64,000 bases of DNA, taken from Paulownia fortunei (taxonomy: Eukaryota > Streptophyta > Magnoliopsida > Lamiales > Paulowniaceae). The notes beneath the pieces were generated by a model. The model worked only from the letters and a program-made list of their open reading frames with translations, searched no databases and was not told the DNA's origin. The stretch covers positions 14,402,060 to 14,466,059 of the forward strand of contig CM033108.1 in NCBI GenBank assembly GCA_019321725.1, read 5' to 3'. The first letter of the stretch is position 1, and the number at the start of each line of letters is the position of its first letter. The position numbers were made by a program, and so were the translations under genes. Below, one piece after another: positions 45,165 through 57,365 of this stretch.

Positions 45165-45924
45165 TGATGAGAGCACAACCAACCAATGGAATGCAAATCT
45201 TATTCAAGTTCCAATTGGATTGGTTATAAGGACTCGAGCTAAAAGATTCAAAGAGACTCTTAATGGGCTAATTCAAAGTATTTGGATTGAGATGAAATCG
45301 TCTAGGCCTAAAGGTGATGTCCACATGTTCCACAAAGTTGGATATCCATGATTCAAGCATTGAAATAAATTTTGGAAGGGTTTCTCATAGAGGGCAGCCA
45401 TTTAGGCGAGATTTAAGGTCTACTAGTTGAGTTGTATGTCTTGCATGACATTTAGATATTTTCCTTATTGGATAAATTTGAATTTAGGATATTTATTAGT
45501 TACCTTTTCTAGATAGGCTTGACTTTAAGATTCAAGGAGTTAGTTAGGATATTTTGATAGTTTTCTTTTGCTAGTAGGGGATGAATTCAAGGCTTTCTTG
45601 GGGCCTAATTTTCGTTCTCCCCCTTCTTGTATTTATAGGCTATTCACTTATGAAACAAAGAACTCAGATTTCAGTCACAATTTTGTGAGAAACAATTCTC
45701 TTTGGTTCTTTTAGAACTTCTGAACTAATTGGAGATTTCCATGGCATTCACCTTCGACTTATCAATCAATCCCCTCATAATTGACCGTGGTGTCTTTATT
45801 ATACCAAGGTTCTAGCTTCAATATAAGCAACAGTTTGTGGTTCCATACAAATTCACTCAAGACGATCTTGGAGGCATTTCTTAAGTCACGAGTTTTCTCA
45901 CAATTCTTAGCGTGATTCGTATCA
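45165..45924 (+). mobile_element. G3 3' LTR
   Basis: 760 bases from TGATGAGAGCACAACC to GTGATTCGTATCA. A TATAGGC/TATTTATAGG stretch near 45638 may be the TATA region. It abuts the tandem LTR-derived array without an intervening flank I can recognise. Confidence 0.8.
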
Positions 45925-48900
45925 TGACCTATCACCCACAATCTTTCTCATCTATCTTGAGTGTGGCATCTTCCCAAATTTCTTATACCTTTGTTTCTTA
46001 TCATTTAATAGATAATGGGTCAAAGTCATTATTATTGCAAGATTGTGAATCTAAATTAAGACGATCCTAGGAAAAATATCCTTATGGATGCTCGGTCTCC
46101 TTTTTCATTGTGAGATTCGTATCATTTAACGATGAGAATAATTAAGCATCATCAAAGGATCCATTGCATGTTCATGTTGGACTAATAATAACGACAAGGG
46201 CAAAAAGGCTCAAAGATGCACTTAATGCGTTGGTTCATCAGATTTGGTTGATTCTAATATATTACAATTTAAGATGGGTCTAAAACAAGATTGTGGGAGC
46301 ATAAGAAAATCTTTTCAATTTGTCAATTTCAACATGTTGATCGATTTGGGCATGAAAAAATCTACAAATTTGTTAATTTTAGTATGTTGTTACCAATTAA
46401 TGACTCTCTAATAAATAACAACTTACTTCCCTATATTGAAGACAATAAATTGCCGTTTACTTTCCTGATTGTTTGTAAGGGATTGACTTTTCTTATTTTC
46501 TTTGAAACCCTTTCAAGGTAATTAAATACCACTTATGTTCTTGATTGTAAGGGATTGATCTTACATATTTTCTTTTTTATTATGGGATATTTTACTTTAT
46601 TGATTGTAAGGATTAGATATCTAGGATTTGATTTTTTTTTTTTTTAAGTTATTTAGTAATTCAGCTTTATAAAAACAACGTAATCCTAATATAAAATGAT
46701 TCCAGATTGAAATAATATTTGTGAGAGTTTCTTCTACGGTTCTTCAAATAACTATTTTCATAACTTATCAAGATTTTTCTTGTGGCATTCATCCTTGATC
46801 TATTACTTACAAACTTTTTTATTTATCTTGAGTGCGGCAGCGTCTATCCAAATTTTTTATACTTTTCTTTCTAATCTTTTAGTAGATAATGGTCAAGGTC
46901 ATTGTTATTGCAAGATTGTAAAGCTGAATTTAAACGATCCTAGGAAAAATACCCTTATGGATGTTTGGGTCTCATTTTTCATTGTGAGGATCGTACCATT
47001 TAACGATGAGAATAATGGAGCATCATCAAAGGATCCATTGCATGTTCTTGTTAGACTAATAATAAGGGCAAGGGCTAAAAGGTTCAAAAAGATGCAATTA
47101 CTGGTTGATTCATTATATTCGAGTTAATTCTAATACGTCGCAATTTAAGATGGGTCCAAAACAAGATCATGGACTAGTCAATGTTATTAAGGATGGCTTT
47201 TCAATTTGTCAATTTCAACATATTGATTGATTTTGGGCATGAAGAAAGCTTGCAAATTTGCCAATTTCATATATTGTTACCAAATAAAAACTCCACAATA
47301 AAGGGCAAATTACTTGCCTATTTTCAAAATTATACTATCCTTATTTTCTTTGAGAACCTTTTAAGACAATTAATTGTCATTCACTTTTGTGATTGTAAGG
47401 GAATGAACTGTCTTATTTTCTTTCCTTATTATTGAACATTTTATTTTCTTGATTGTATGAATTAGTTATCTATGAGCTGATTTATTTTCTTTTTAAGTTA
47501 TTTAGTAATTCAACTTCATAAAATAAAGTAATCCTAATAGAAAATGACTCAAGATTGAAATAATATTTGTGAGAGTTTTCCTCATTGGTTCTTCAAAGAA
47601 CTATTTTTTTCTTATGAAGATTCTTCTTGTGAAGTCTATCCTTGACCTATTACTTACAATCTTTCTCATATATCTTGAGTGTGGCATCTACCTATGTTTC
47701 TTATACCTTTGTTCCTTATCTTTTAATAGATAATGGGTCAAGGTCTTTGTTCTTGCAAGATTGTGAATCTGAATTAAGATGATCCATAGAAGAATACCTT
47801 AAGAATATTTGGGTCTCATTTTTCATTGTGAGGTTTGTATCATTTAACGATGAGAATAATGAAACATCATTAAAAGATCCATTGCATGTTCCTGTTGGAC
47901 TAATAATAAGGCCAAGGGCAAAAAGATTCAAAGATACTGGGTTGATTCAAAGATCATAGGCTAGTCAATGCCATTAAGGAAAGCTTTTCAAATTGTTAAT
48001 TTCATCATTTTGATTGATTTGGGCATAAAGAAAGCTTGCAGAATTGCCAATTTTCAGTATGTTGTTATCAAATAAAGACTCTACAATAAAGGACAAATTA
48101 TTTGCCTATTTTCAAGATAATAAATTGTTGTTTACTTTTTGATTGATTGTAAAGGACTGACTATTCTTATTTTCTTTAAAACCTTTCAAGATAATTAATT
48201 GTCATTCACTTTCATGATTGTAAGGGAATGACCTTTCTTAATTTCTTTTCTTATTATTGGACATTTTACTTTATGATAGTATGGATTAGTACTTGTTTAG
48301 TATTTGATTTATTTTATTTTTAAGTTATTTAGTAATTCAACTTTGTAAAACAAAGTAATCCTAATAGGAAATGACTCAAGATTGAAATAATATTTGTGAG
48401 AGTTTTCTTCTTTGGTTCTTCAAAGAACTATTTTCTTCTTATCAAGACTCTTCTTGTGACGTCCATCCTTAACCTATCACTCACAATCTTTCTCATCTAT
48501 CCTGAGTGTGGCATCTACCTAAGTTTCTTATATCTTTGTTTCTTATCTTTTAATAAATAATGGGTCAAAGTCATTGTTCTTGCTAGATTGAGAATATGAA
48601 TTAAGATGAAGCCTGGAAAAATGCCCTTAAGGATGTTTGGGTCTCATTTTTCATTGTGAGGTTCATATCATTTAACGATAAGAATAATGGAACATCATTA
48701 AAAGATTCATTGCATGTTCTTGTTGGACTAATAATAAAGGCAAGGGCTAAAAGGTTCAAAGATACACTTAATGGGTTGATTCTTTATATTAGTATTGATT
48801 CTAATATGTTGTAATTTAAGATGGGTCCAAAACAAGATCATGGGCTAGTCAATGTCATTAAGGATAGCTTTTCAATTTGTCAATTTCAGCATATTGATTG

Positions 48901-51900
48901 ATTTGGGCATGAAGAAAGTTTGCAAATTTGCCAATTTTAACTATGTTGTTAGCAAATAAAAACTCTGCAATAAAGGACAAATTACTTGCCTATTTTCAAA
49001 ATAATAAATCGTTGTTTACTTTCTTGATTGATTGTAAGAGATTGATTATTCCGATTTTCTTTGAAAATCTTTCAAGATAATTAATTGCCACTCACTTTCG
49101 TGATTGTAAGGGAATGACCTTTCTTATTTTCTTTCCTTATTATTGGACATTTTACTTTATTGATTGTATGGATTAGTAGTTGTCTAGGATTTGATTTATT
49201 TTATTTTCAAGTTATTTGGTAATTCAACTTTGTAAAACAAAGTAATCCTAATAGAAAATGACTCAAGATTGAAATAATATTTGTGAGAGTTTTCCTTTTG
49301 GTTCTTCAAAGAACTATTTTCTTATTGTAACGTCCATCCTTGATCTATCACTCATAATCTTTCTCATCTATCTTGAGTGTGGCATCTACCCAAATGTCTT
49401 ACACCTTTGTTTCTGATCTTTTAGTGGATAAAGGGTCAAGGTCATTGTGTTTGCAAGATTGTGAAGTAGAATTAAAACGATCCTTGGAAAAGTACCCTTG
49501 TGGATGTTTGGATCTCATTTTTCATTGTGAGGATCGTACCGATTAATGATAAGAATAATGAAGCATCATTAAAGGATTCATTGCATGTTCTTGTTGGACA
49601 AATAATAAGGGCAATGGTTAAAAGTTTCAAAGATACACTTAATGGGTTGATTCTTTATATTAGTGTTGAGTCTAATATGTTGTAATTTAAGATGGGTCCA
49701 AAACAAGATCATGGGCTAGTCCATTAAAGATAGCTTTTCAATTTGTCAATTTTAGCATATTGATTGATTTGAGTAAGAAGAAAGTTTGTAGAATTGCCAA
49801 TTTTCAGTGTGTTGTTACTAAATAAAAACTCCACAATAAAGGGCAAATAACTTGCCTATTTTCAAAATAATAAATTGCTGTTTACTTTTTAATTAATTGT
49901 AAGGGATTGATTATTCTTATTTTCCTTGAAAACCTTTCAAGGCAATTAATTGCCATTCACTTTTGTGATTGTAAGGGATTGACATTTCTTATTTCATCAA
50001 GGATCCATTGCATGTTCCTATCGGACAAATAATAAGGGCAAGGGCTAAAAGGTTCAAAGATGCACTTAATGGGCTGATTCATTATATTCACGTTGGTTCT
50101 AATATGTTACAATTTAAGATGTGTCCAAAACAAGAACATAGGTTGGTCAATGTCATTAAGGATAGTTTTTCAGTTTGTCAATTTCAGTATATTGATTAAT
50201 TTGGGCATGAAGATGGCTTGCAGATTTGCCAATCTTCAGTTAGTTGTTAGGGAAAAAAACTCTACAGTAAAGGGTAAATTAGTTACCAATTTTTAAGACA
50301 ATAAATCGCTGTTACTTTCTTGATTGATTGTAAGGGATTGACCATCCTTATTTTCTTTGAAAACCTTTCAAGATAATTAATTGTCATTCACTTTCGTGAT
50401 TATAAGGGATTGGCATTTCTTATTTCCTTTTCTTACTATTGAATTGTTTATTTTACTGATTGTGAGGATTTGTTGTCTAGGATTTGATATGTTTTCTTTT
50501 TAAGTTATTTAGTAATCCGGCTTTATGAAATAAAGTAATGCTAATAGAACAATTTTCTTAACTTATCAGCATTTTTCTTGTGGCGTTCATCCTTGACCTA
50601 TCACTCACAATCTTTTCATTTATATGAAGTGTGGCATCTACCCAAATTTCTTACACCTTTGTCTCTGATCTTTTAGTAGATAAAGGGTCTAAGTCATTGT
50701 TCTTGTAAGATTGTGAAGTTGAATTAAAACAATACTTAGAAAAATAGCCTTATGGATGTTCGGGGCTCATTTTTCATTGTGAAAATGGTACCGGTTAACA
50801 ATAAGAATAATAGAGCATGTTCGTGTTGGACTAATAATAAGGGCAAGGGCTAAAAGGTTCAAAGATGCACTTAATGGGCTAATTCATTATATTCGGGTTG
50901 ATTCTAATATGTTACAATTTATAAGATTGGTCCAAAACAAGATCATGGGCTAGTCAATGTCAATAAGAATAGCTTTTCAATTTATCAATTTCAGCATATT
51001 TATTGATTTGGGCAGGAAGAAAGTTTGCAAATTTGTCAATTTTCATTATGTTGTTACCAAATAAAAACTCTGCAATAAAGGCAAATTACTTACCTATTTT
51101 AAAAATAATAAATCGCTGTTTACTTTCTTGATTGATTGTAAGGGATTGATTATTCTTATTTTCTTTGAAAACCTTTCAAGACAACTAATTGCCATTGACT
51201 TTCGTGATTGCAAGGAAATTTTACTTTATAGATTATATAGATTAGTAGTTGTCTAGGATTTGATTTATTTTCTTTTTAAGTTATTTAGTAATTCAACTTT
51301 GTAAAGCAAAGTAATCCTAATAGAAAATGACTCAAGATTAAGTGTGGCATCTACCCAAGTTTCTCATACCTTTGTTTCTTCTCTTTAATAAATAATGGGC
51401 CAAGGTCTTTGTTCTTGCTAGATTACAAATCTGAATTAAGATGATCCCTGGAAAAACGCCCTTAAGGATGTTTGGGTCTCATTTTTCATTATGAGGTTCG
51501 TATCATTTAATGATGAAAATAATGGAGCATCATTAAAGGATTCATTGCATATTCTTGTTGGACTAATAATAAGGGCAAGGGCTAAAAGGTTCAAAGATGC
51601 ACTTAATGGGTTGATTCTTTATACCAGGGTTTATTCTAATATGTTGAAATTTTAGATGGGTTCCAAACAAATTCATGGACTAGTCATTGTCATTAAGGAT
51701 AGCTTTTTAATTTATCAATTTCAGCATTTTGATTAATTTGGGCATGAAGAAAGTTTGCAAATTTGCCAATTTTAAGTATGCTATTATCAAATAAAAACTT
51801 TGCAATAAAGGGCAAATTAGTTGTCTATTTTCAAAATAATAAATCACTGTTTACTTTCTTGATTGATTGTAAGGGATTGATTATTCTTATTTTCCTTGAA

Positions 51901-51946
51901 AACCTTTCAAGACAATTAGTTGCCATTCACTTTCGTGATTGTGAGG
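45925..51946 (+). repeat. Tandem array of LTR-derived units (about seven, 0.73-0.88 kb)
   Basis: One sequence recurs head to tail. Copies of its 'TTCATCCTTGACCTATCAC' landmark start near 45920, 46785, 47635, 48462, 49332 and 50586, with a shortened unit after 51340. The GATGCACTTAATGGGTTGATTC landmark recurs near 46214, 47091, 47930, 48762, 49630, 50060, 50863 and 51594. Each unit carries a remnant of a gypsy polyprotein end (RARAKRFK, LNGLI), a region like the G3 LTR tail, and an LTR-type end TTCGTATCA followed at once by the next unit's start. I read the units as whole LTRs of a third G2/G3 relative. ORFs within (for example 46780-47127, 49500-49685) are these relics, not genes. One unit is partial (49995-50060 junction). 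Confidence 0.8.
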
Positions 51947-52870
51947 TCCTCCGTTTCAATTGCTGCTCAACTTTGATAGCTTGGTGCACCATATCCGTCA
52001 ACTCCACATAGTGTTGCATCTCCACCACATCTGCTATCTCATGATTTAAACCATGCAAAAACCTAGCCATGGTGGCTTCTCTGTCTTTCTCTACATTTGC
52101 TCGAATCATAGCAACCTCAATTTCTTTGTAGTACTTATCGACACTCTGGGATCCTTGAGTTAGATGCTGCAACTTGTTGTACAACTCCTGATGATAGTAG
52201 CTTGGAATAAAATGTCTTCTCATGATGACCTTCATCTCATCCCAAGTCTCAACAAGCCGTTCATGATTTCTGCTTCTTTCCTTCAATAATTGATCCCACT
52301 AAACAATGCATAGTTAGTGAATTCAATTGTAACACGTTTTACCTTTTTATTCTCGGAGTAGTTGTGGCATTCGAATACCATCTCCATCTTCTTCTCCCAC
52401 TCTAGATAGGCCTCAGGGTCATTTATGCCTTGGAAGGGTGGAATCTTCACCTTGATGCTTCCTAAATCATCATCTCGCTTAGGTCTTCTCCTACTAATAT
52501 CTTTGTCTCCAAGCCCAAACCTTCATTCATTTGTGGTTCATTCAGCTTTTCCCACTCTTCTTCATCTTCAACATCACCCCATTATGCCCCTAGTTGCATT
52601 CGCCTAGGTGGTTGTCGAAATGGAGTGTTTTGATATTGCCCCCTTGTTGTCTCCTCTTCCAATTTGTCCATCCTCTCATGAATATGCTCCAATTTAGTCC
52701 TTATCATCCACCTCATCTCACCCAACAATGCTTGTAGTTATAGGTTTAGGATGGTTGCTTGTTGTGTCTCTTCAATTAAGTTTTCTACTTGATTGTGTGA
52801 CATGTTTAGAATCTGCAAAATAATGTTATAGGACCTCTCAAGTGCTCCCTCATGTGTTTCACTCAAGGAA
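51947..52870 (-). pseudogene. G2 (-) gag, truncated by the array
   Basis: The minus strand starts near 52802 with MSHNQVENLIEETQQ, LQALLGEMRWM and MDKLEEETTRGQYQNTPFRQ (as at 57160-57360 on the other strand). It continues with stops through the region encoding the YLEWEKKMEMVFECHNYSE stretch (about 52340-52410). The open piece 52286-51927 gives WDEMKVIMRRHFIPSYYHQE, QGSQSVDKYYKEIEVAM, and RFLHGLNHEIADVVEMQHYV. This is a gypsy gag core. It is cut at 51947 by the array. Confidence 0.8.
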
Positions 52871-53266
52871 GTGTCACTCACTCTTGTGTTTGCCACTCAA
52901 TCAACTTTTACCCTCTTATATTCTCACCACTTTTGCCTCTTTCCACTAATTGTGTCTTCTTTCCACTCTTAATCAAACTCAAGAACAATCAAGATTCAAG
53001 TGACACTTCATGATGAGAATCAACCAAGATAAACCACAAGATTCAAGAAGTAATTCTCAAGAAATCGATACAAGTAATCAATGCGATAGTAAGGACCACG
53101 AATAAGGAGAGCTAGGTGTTAAGAATTTTTTATTTTGAAGAATTTGCAAGAAATTCTCTGGTTTTGTTTTTTTTTTGTTTTTTAATCAGAAACCAGAAAA
53201 ATGAAGTAGGAATTTAGGAACAATAAGTGAATTAAAGGGATAATTCAAACTTGCCTTTGGAACCTA
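52871..53266 (-). other. G2 (-) leader between primer site and gag
   Basis: Non-coding sequence between the primer site and gag, containing a poly-T/poly-A stretch near 53165-53180. Its gag-proximal part (to about 53120) is repeated in inverted orientation at 56855-57075. Confidence 0.6.
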
Positions 53267-53278
53267 GGCTCTGATACC
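53267..53278 (-). promoter_or_regulatory. G2 primer-binding site for initiator-Met tRNA
   Basis: The minus strand reads GGTATCAGAGCC, complementary to the 3' end of plant initiator methionine tRNA, three bases after the LTR end ATATCA. This shows the LTR at 53282-54166 serves as a 5' LTR for the gag to its left. Confidence 0.85.
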
Positions 53279-53281
53279 TAC

Positions 53282-54166
53282 TGATATGAACCTCGCCAAT
53301 TATACGATGAAACCCAACACCAAAATGTGGAATCAAACCCCAAGATCTTTAAGACACAAGTTTGGTGAACTTTGACCCATGACTAGCAAACCAAGAACCA
53401 AAGCTACAATTGGATATGGAACGCCACACCAAGAAAACTCAAGAACACTCAAGAATCTCGATGATAAGTTTGATTGTTTTGAATTCCACAAGAATAACTT
53501 GATAAGTTCAAAAGTTCTTTCAAGAATGAAAGAAGAACAAGATAAACTCTCCAATATTTTATAAATTTTGAATTGCTCTAGAGTATACAACTTGGTCCCC
53601 TTTAAATAGGTTTTAAACAATTGTAACTTATGGAAACAAAGAACTAAGAATAGAAAACTAATTATCCTATGAAAACAAACTAATCAAGTAAATCTTACCC
53701 ATAATTCATCCCCAAATTTAGAAAACTTCAAAATCTTGCCTATAATATCATCTTCTTTCAAAAAATCTTCAAGACATTAATCTTGGCCTTCCAAAAACGT
53801 GGAAAATGTGCATGTCTTGAATTAGGCTCCTGAAATCTTGGTGATTGACCTTTCCAAAGTTGAAAACATGTGTGTCTTCAATTATGCTCCTCAAAAATCA
53901 AAATCATGGTGATTAATTTCCTTTCTATCTAATTTGGAATTATTTAAAATGGATTTGGACTCATGTTGGGCCCCCATGTGTTTGGCATTTCACCAACTTA
54001 TTGAATCAACCCATATAATGTTTCTTTAAAATGCTTGGCCCTAAATCTTGTGATTGGTCCACTTGGTAAGCTTAGTGGATCATGTAATTGCTGACCTTGA
54101 GTCTTTCCATGTCCACGTATGAGTTTTCCCCCTTGTATGCGTGAGTGTGTAGCTTCGTTTTCATCA
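53282..54166 (-). mobile_element. G2 LTR shared by two minus-strand internal regions
   Basis: 885 bases; the minus strand starts TGATGAAAACGAAGC after the purine tract CAAGAGGGAGAGAA (54167-54180) and ends GTTCATATCA next to the primer site. Upstream lies a pol 3' end, downstream a primer site and gag. It is therefore at once a 3' and a 5' LTR. This is the product expected from recombination between LTRs of tandem copies. Confidence 0.85.
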
Positions 54167-54381
54167 TTCTCTCCCTCTTGAAAAGAATTTGTCCCCAAAT
54201 CTCCATCACCTACATCGAAAGGAGATAGATTAGAAACATTAAAGTTAGCGCTAGCACCATACTCACCTTGTAGTTCAAGTTTGTAGGCATTGTCGTTGAT
54301 GTGTTCCACCACTTGAAATGGCCCATCACCCCATGGAAGGAGTTTAGATCGCCTGTGCTCTAGAAAATGGTCCTTTCTCAT
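53998..54381 (-). pseudogene. G2 (-) polyprotein C-terminus running into the LTR
   Basis: 127-residue open piece: [58 protein letters not shown], then across the polypurine tract (QEGENDENE) into LTR-encoded GPITRFRAKHFKETLYGLIQ. One uninterrupted frame spans the LTR start, direct support that the C-terminal 60 or so residues are encoded by the LTR in this family. Confidence 0.8.
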
Positions 54382-54483
54382 ATGCAGCTAAACCCAATCC
54401 CCCGATTCGAAAATAACTTTCTTGCATCCCTTATTAGCTTGTTCCGTCTGACACTCTATGTGTTGCTTTGCCTTTTCATGAAT

Positions 54484-55209
54484 CTACAAGACAAATTCTG
54501 CTTTGTTCTTTCCATCTAAGTTAACACATTCATTCAAAGGTAAAGGGGTTAAATCCAAAGAAATCAATGGATTAAAATCATAAACAATCTCAAATGGTGA
54601 AAATTTAGTTGCAGAGTGGATACAATGATTATAAGCAAATTCAACATGTATAAATAGTCTTCCCAAGTTTTGAAGTTCTTTTGTATGATAGCACGCAACA
54701 ATGTAGACAATGATAGCACTACTTCGGTTTGACTATCAGTTTGGGGTGACAAGTAGTAGAAAACAGCAATTTAGTTCCCAACTTTCCCCATAAGTTCTTT
54801 CAAAAGTAACTCAAGAACCTTGCATCCTTATCAGAAATAATAGTCATTGGCATGCCATGCAACCTAACAATCTCCCTGAAAAACAAATCGGCTACATGTG
54901 ATGCATCATTAGTTTATGACATGTAATAAAGTGTGCCATCTTAGAGAACCTATCAATAACCACAAAAACTGAATCTCTCCCCCTCTTAGTCCTATGTAAG
55001 CCCAAAATAAAATTTATAGAGATATCAACCCAAGGAGCACTAGGGATAGGTAGGGGTGTGTACAAACCATGTGGTTGCTGTCTAGACTTCGCTTGCTTAC
55101 AACTAATGCATTTCGCACAAATCCTCTCTACGTCACGTTTCATGTGAGGCCAAAAGAAATGCTCATGAAACATGCCTAAAGTCTTAGCTACCCCGAAGTG
55201 GCCCATCAA
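54484..55209 (-). pseudogene. G2 (-) integrase
   Basis: Open pieces 55209-54892 ([52 protein letters not shown], where MDFVLGLP has lost its Asp), 54752-54564 ([19 protein letters not shown], with Glu kept) and 54666-54484 ([35 protein letters not shown]). Frameshifts separate them. The region was not hit by LTR-X, unlike the + copy. Confidence 0.8.
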
Positions 55210-55640
55210 ACCACCACTATGTACTTCCCTAACAAGTAATCATGCAAAGATAAATGAGGAACACACAATTTGTTCTCTCGAAGCAAAAAATCATCATGCA
55301 AATAGAACTTCCCACACCCCCCTTTAGTGCAGTTTTTAAACAAGTCCCCAAAATTAGAATTCGTTGCATATAACTCCTTAATGTATTCAAATTCAAGAAA
55401 TTTAGAGTCAAGGGTTGAAAGTAAAGCATACCTGCGTGATAGTGCATCGGCAACTACACTTTCCTTACCTTGTTTGTATTTGATTACATAGGGAAAAGTC
55501 TCGATGAACTCCACCCATTTGGCATGGCATCTGCTCAATTTGTGTTGCCCCTTTAGATGCTTCAAAAACTCATGATCTGTATGAATCATAAACTCTTTTG
55601 GCCATAGGTAGTGCTGCCAAGTCTCTAGAGTTCTAACCAA
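55206..55640 (-). pseudogene. G2 (-) RNase H end and integrase start
   Basis: 144-residue open piece: [60 protein letters not shown], and the zinc-domain lead-in [20 protein letters not shown]. It keeps the RNase H segment that is deleted in the + copy at 34216. Confidence 0.85.
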
Positions 55641-55723
55641 TGCATATAATTCCTTATCGTATGTGGGATAGTTTAAGGTTGCACACTTAATTTTTCACTA
55701 AAATATGCAATTGGCCTTTCTTC

Positions 55724-56750
55724 TTACATCAGTACACCACCAATACCTATACCTGAAGCATCACACTCAATTTCAAACATTTTAGTGAAGTTAGGTAAAA
55801 TAAGTAAAGGAGCATTAGTCAATTTATCTTTGATGAGCTTGTATGCCTTTTCTTGTTCATGTCCCCACTTAAATGGAACGTTCTTCTTGATGACTTCGGT
55901 TAGGGGCACAGTTATGCTACTGAAATCCCGAACAAAACGTCTATAAAAACTGGCTAAGCTATGGAAGCTTCTTACCTGATTTACCATAGTAGGCGTTGGC
56001 CAATCTTGAATTGAGTTCACCTTTTCCTCATCGACCTCAATCCATTTAGCACTTACAACAAAACCAAGAAACACAAGCTTGTACGTGCAAAAGGTACATT
56101 TCTTAAGATTAGCAAATAACCTTTCTTTCCTTAAGACCTTTAAAATAAGTGTTAGGTGTTCAACATGATTATCCAGGTTTTTGCTATAGATTAGGATATC
56201 GTTAAAATAGACAACAACAAATTTACCAAGGAAAGCACACAAAACATGGTTCATGAGCCTCATGAAAGTACTAGGTGCATTCGTTAATCCAAAAGGCATA
56301 ACTAACCACTCATACAAACCATATTTTGTTTTAAATGAAACTTTTCACTCATCACCCTCTCTCATCCTAATCTGATGGTATCCACTCTTAAGGTCAATTT
56401 TTGAAAACACACAAGACCCATGCAATTCATCTAACATGTCATCTAATTGAGGAATGGGATCTCGATACTTTACCGTAATAGTGTTGATGGCTCAACAATC
56501 AACACACATCCTCCATGTCCCATCCTTCTTAGGCACTAGTAGCACTAAAACTGCATAAGGGCTCATGCTCTCTCTAACATACCCCTTTTCCATTAGTTCG
56601 TGAACTTGCCATTGAAGTTCCTTCATCTTCTCGGTATTACTTCTATAGGCTGGTCGATTTGGAATTGTTGCACTAGGTATGAAGTCAATTTGATTTTCAA
56701 TTCCTCGAATTAGTGGTAAGCCTGGTGGCACCTCCTTGGGAAATACATCC
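55724..56750 (-). pseudogene. G2 (-) reverse transcriptase and RNase H start
   Basis: 56731-56492 holds the fingers (GIENQIDFIPSATIPNRPAY, QWQVHELMEKGYVRESMSPY, WRMCVDC). 56317-55724 (197 residues) holds palm, thumb and RNase H start: [32 protein letters not shown] (first catalytic Asp changed to Asn), [29 protein letters not shown], and [16 protein letters not shown]. Stops lie between the two. 56750-56850 is the RT lead-in, and at about 56855 the sequence switches to inverted G2 leader. Confidence 0.85.
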
Positions 56751-56854
56751 TCGAATTCCTATAAAAGGGAAAGAACGTTAGTCGATAAAGATCCGGCAAG
56801 ATCATTAGTACACAAAGGGCCCCTTTGTACATGAGTACTATAAGAGGGTGTTAA

Positions 56855-57075
56855 CTTAGCTCTCCTTATTCGTGGGCCCTTACTATCGCATTGAATCTTG
56901 CATCGATTTCTTGAGAATTACTTCTTGAATCTTGTGATTTGTCTTAGTTGATTCTCATCTTGAAGTGCCACTTGAATCTTGATTGTTCTTGAGTTTGATT
57001 AAGAGTGAAAACAAAGACACAATGAGTGGAAAAAGGCAAGAGTGGTGAGAATATAAGAGGGTAAAAGCCGATTGA
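56855..57075 (+). other. G2 leader, + strand
   Basis: Reverse complement of about 52880-53120 of the minus copy. No coding. It makes, with that copy, an inverted repeat flanking the G2 (-) LTR and pol. Confidence 0.65.
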
Positions 57076-57365
57076 GTGCCAAACATGAGAGTGAGTGACA
57101 GTTCCTTGAGTGAAACACATGAGGGAGCGCTTGTGAGGTCCTATGACATTGTTTTGCAGATTCTATACATGTCACACAATCAAGTAGAAAACTCAACCAA
57201 AGAGACACAACAAGCAACTATCTCGAACCTACAACTACAAGCATTGTTGGGTGAGATGAGGTGGATGATGAGGACTGAATTGGAGCAAATTCATGAGAGG
57301 ATGGACAAGTTGGAAGAGGAGACAACTAGGGGGCAATATCAAAACACTCCATTTCGACAACCACT
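57076..57365 (+). pseudogene. Scrambled G2: gag N-terminus
   Basis: Open frame encoding YMSHNQVENSTKETQQ, LQALLGEMRWMMRTELEQIH and MDKLEEETTRGQYQNTPF. At about 57365 the frame runs into inverted protease/linker sequence (the last 20 or so residues of the ORF are an artefact). Confidence 0.75.

Noticed and set aside
46780..47127. 115-codon ORF with a hydrophobic start
   Set aside because: Spans an array unit; only its RARAKRFK part is a retroelement relic. Equivalent frames in other units are broken.
45925..51946. CRISPR-like or centromeric satellite reading of the long repeat array
   Set aside because: Units are 0.7-0.9 kb with retroelement relics and LTR-type ends, far from CRISPR spacing; without genome-wide data there is no support for a centromeric role.
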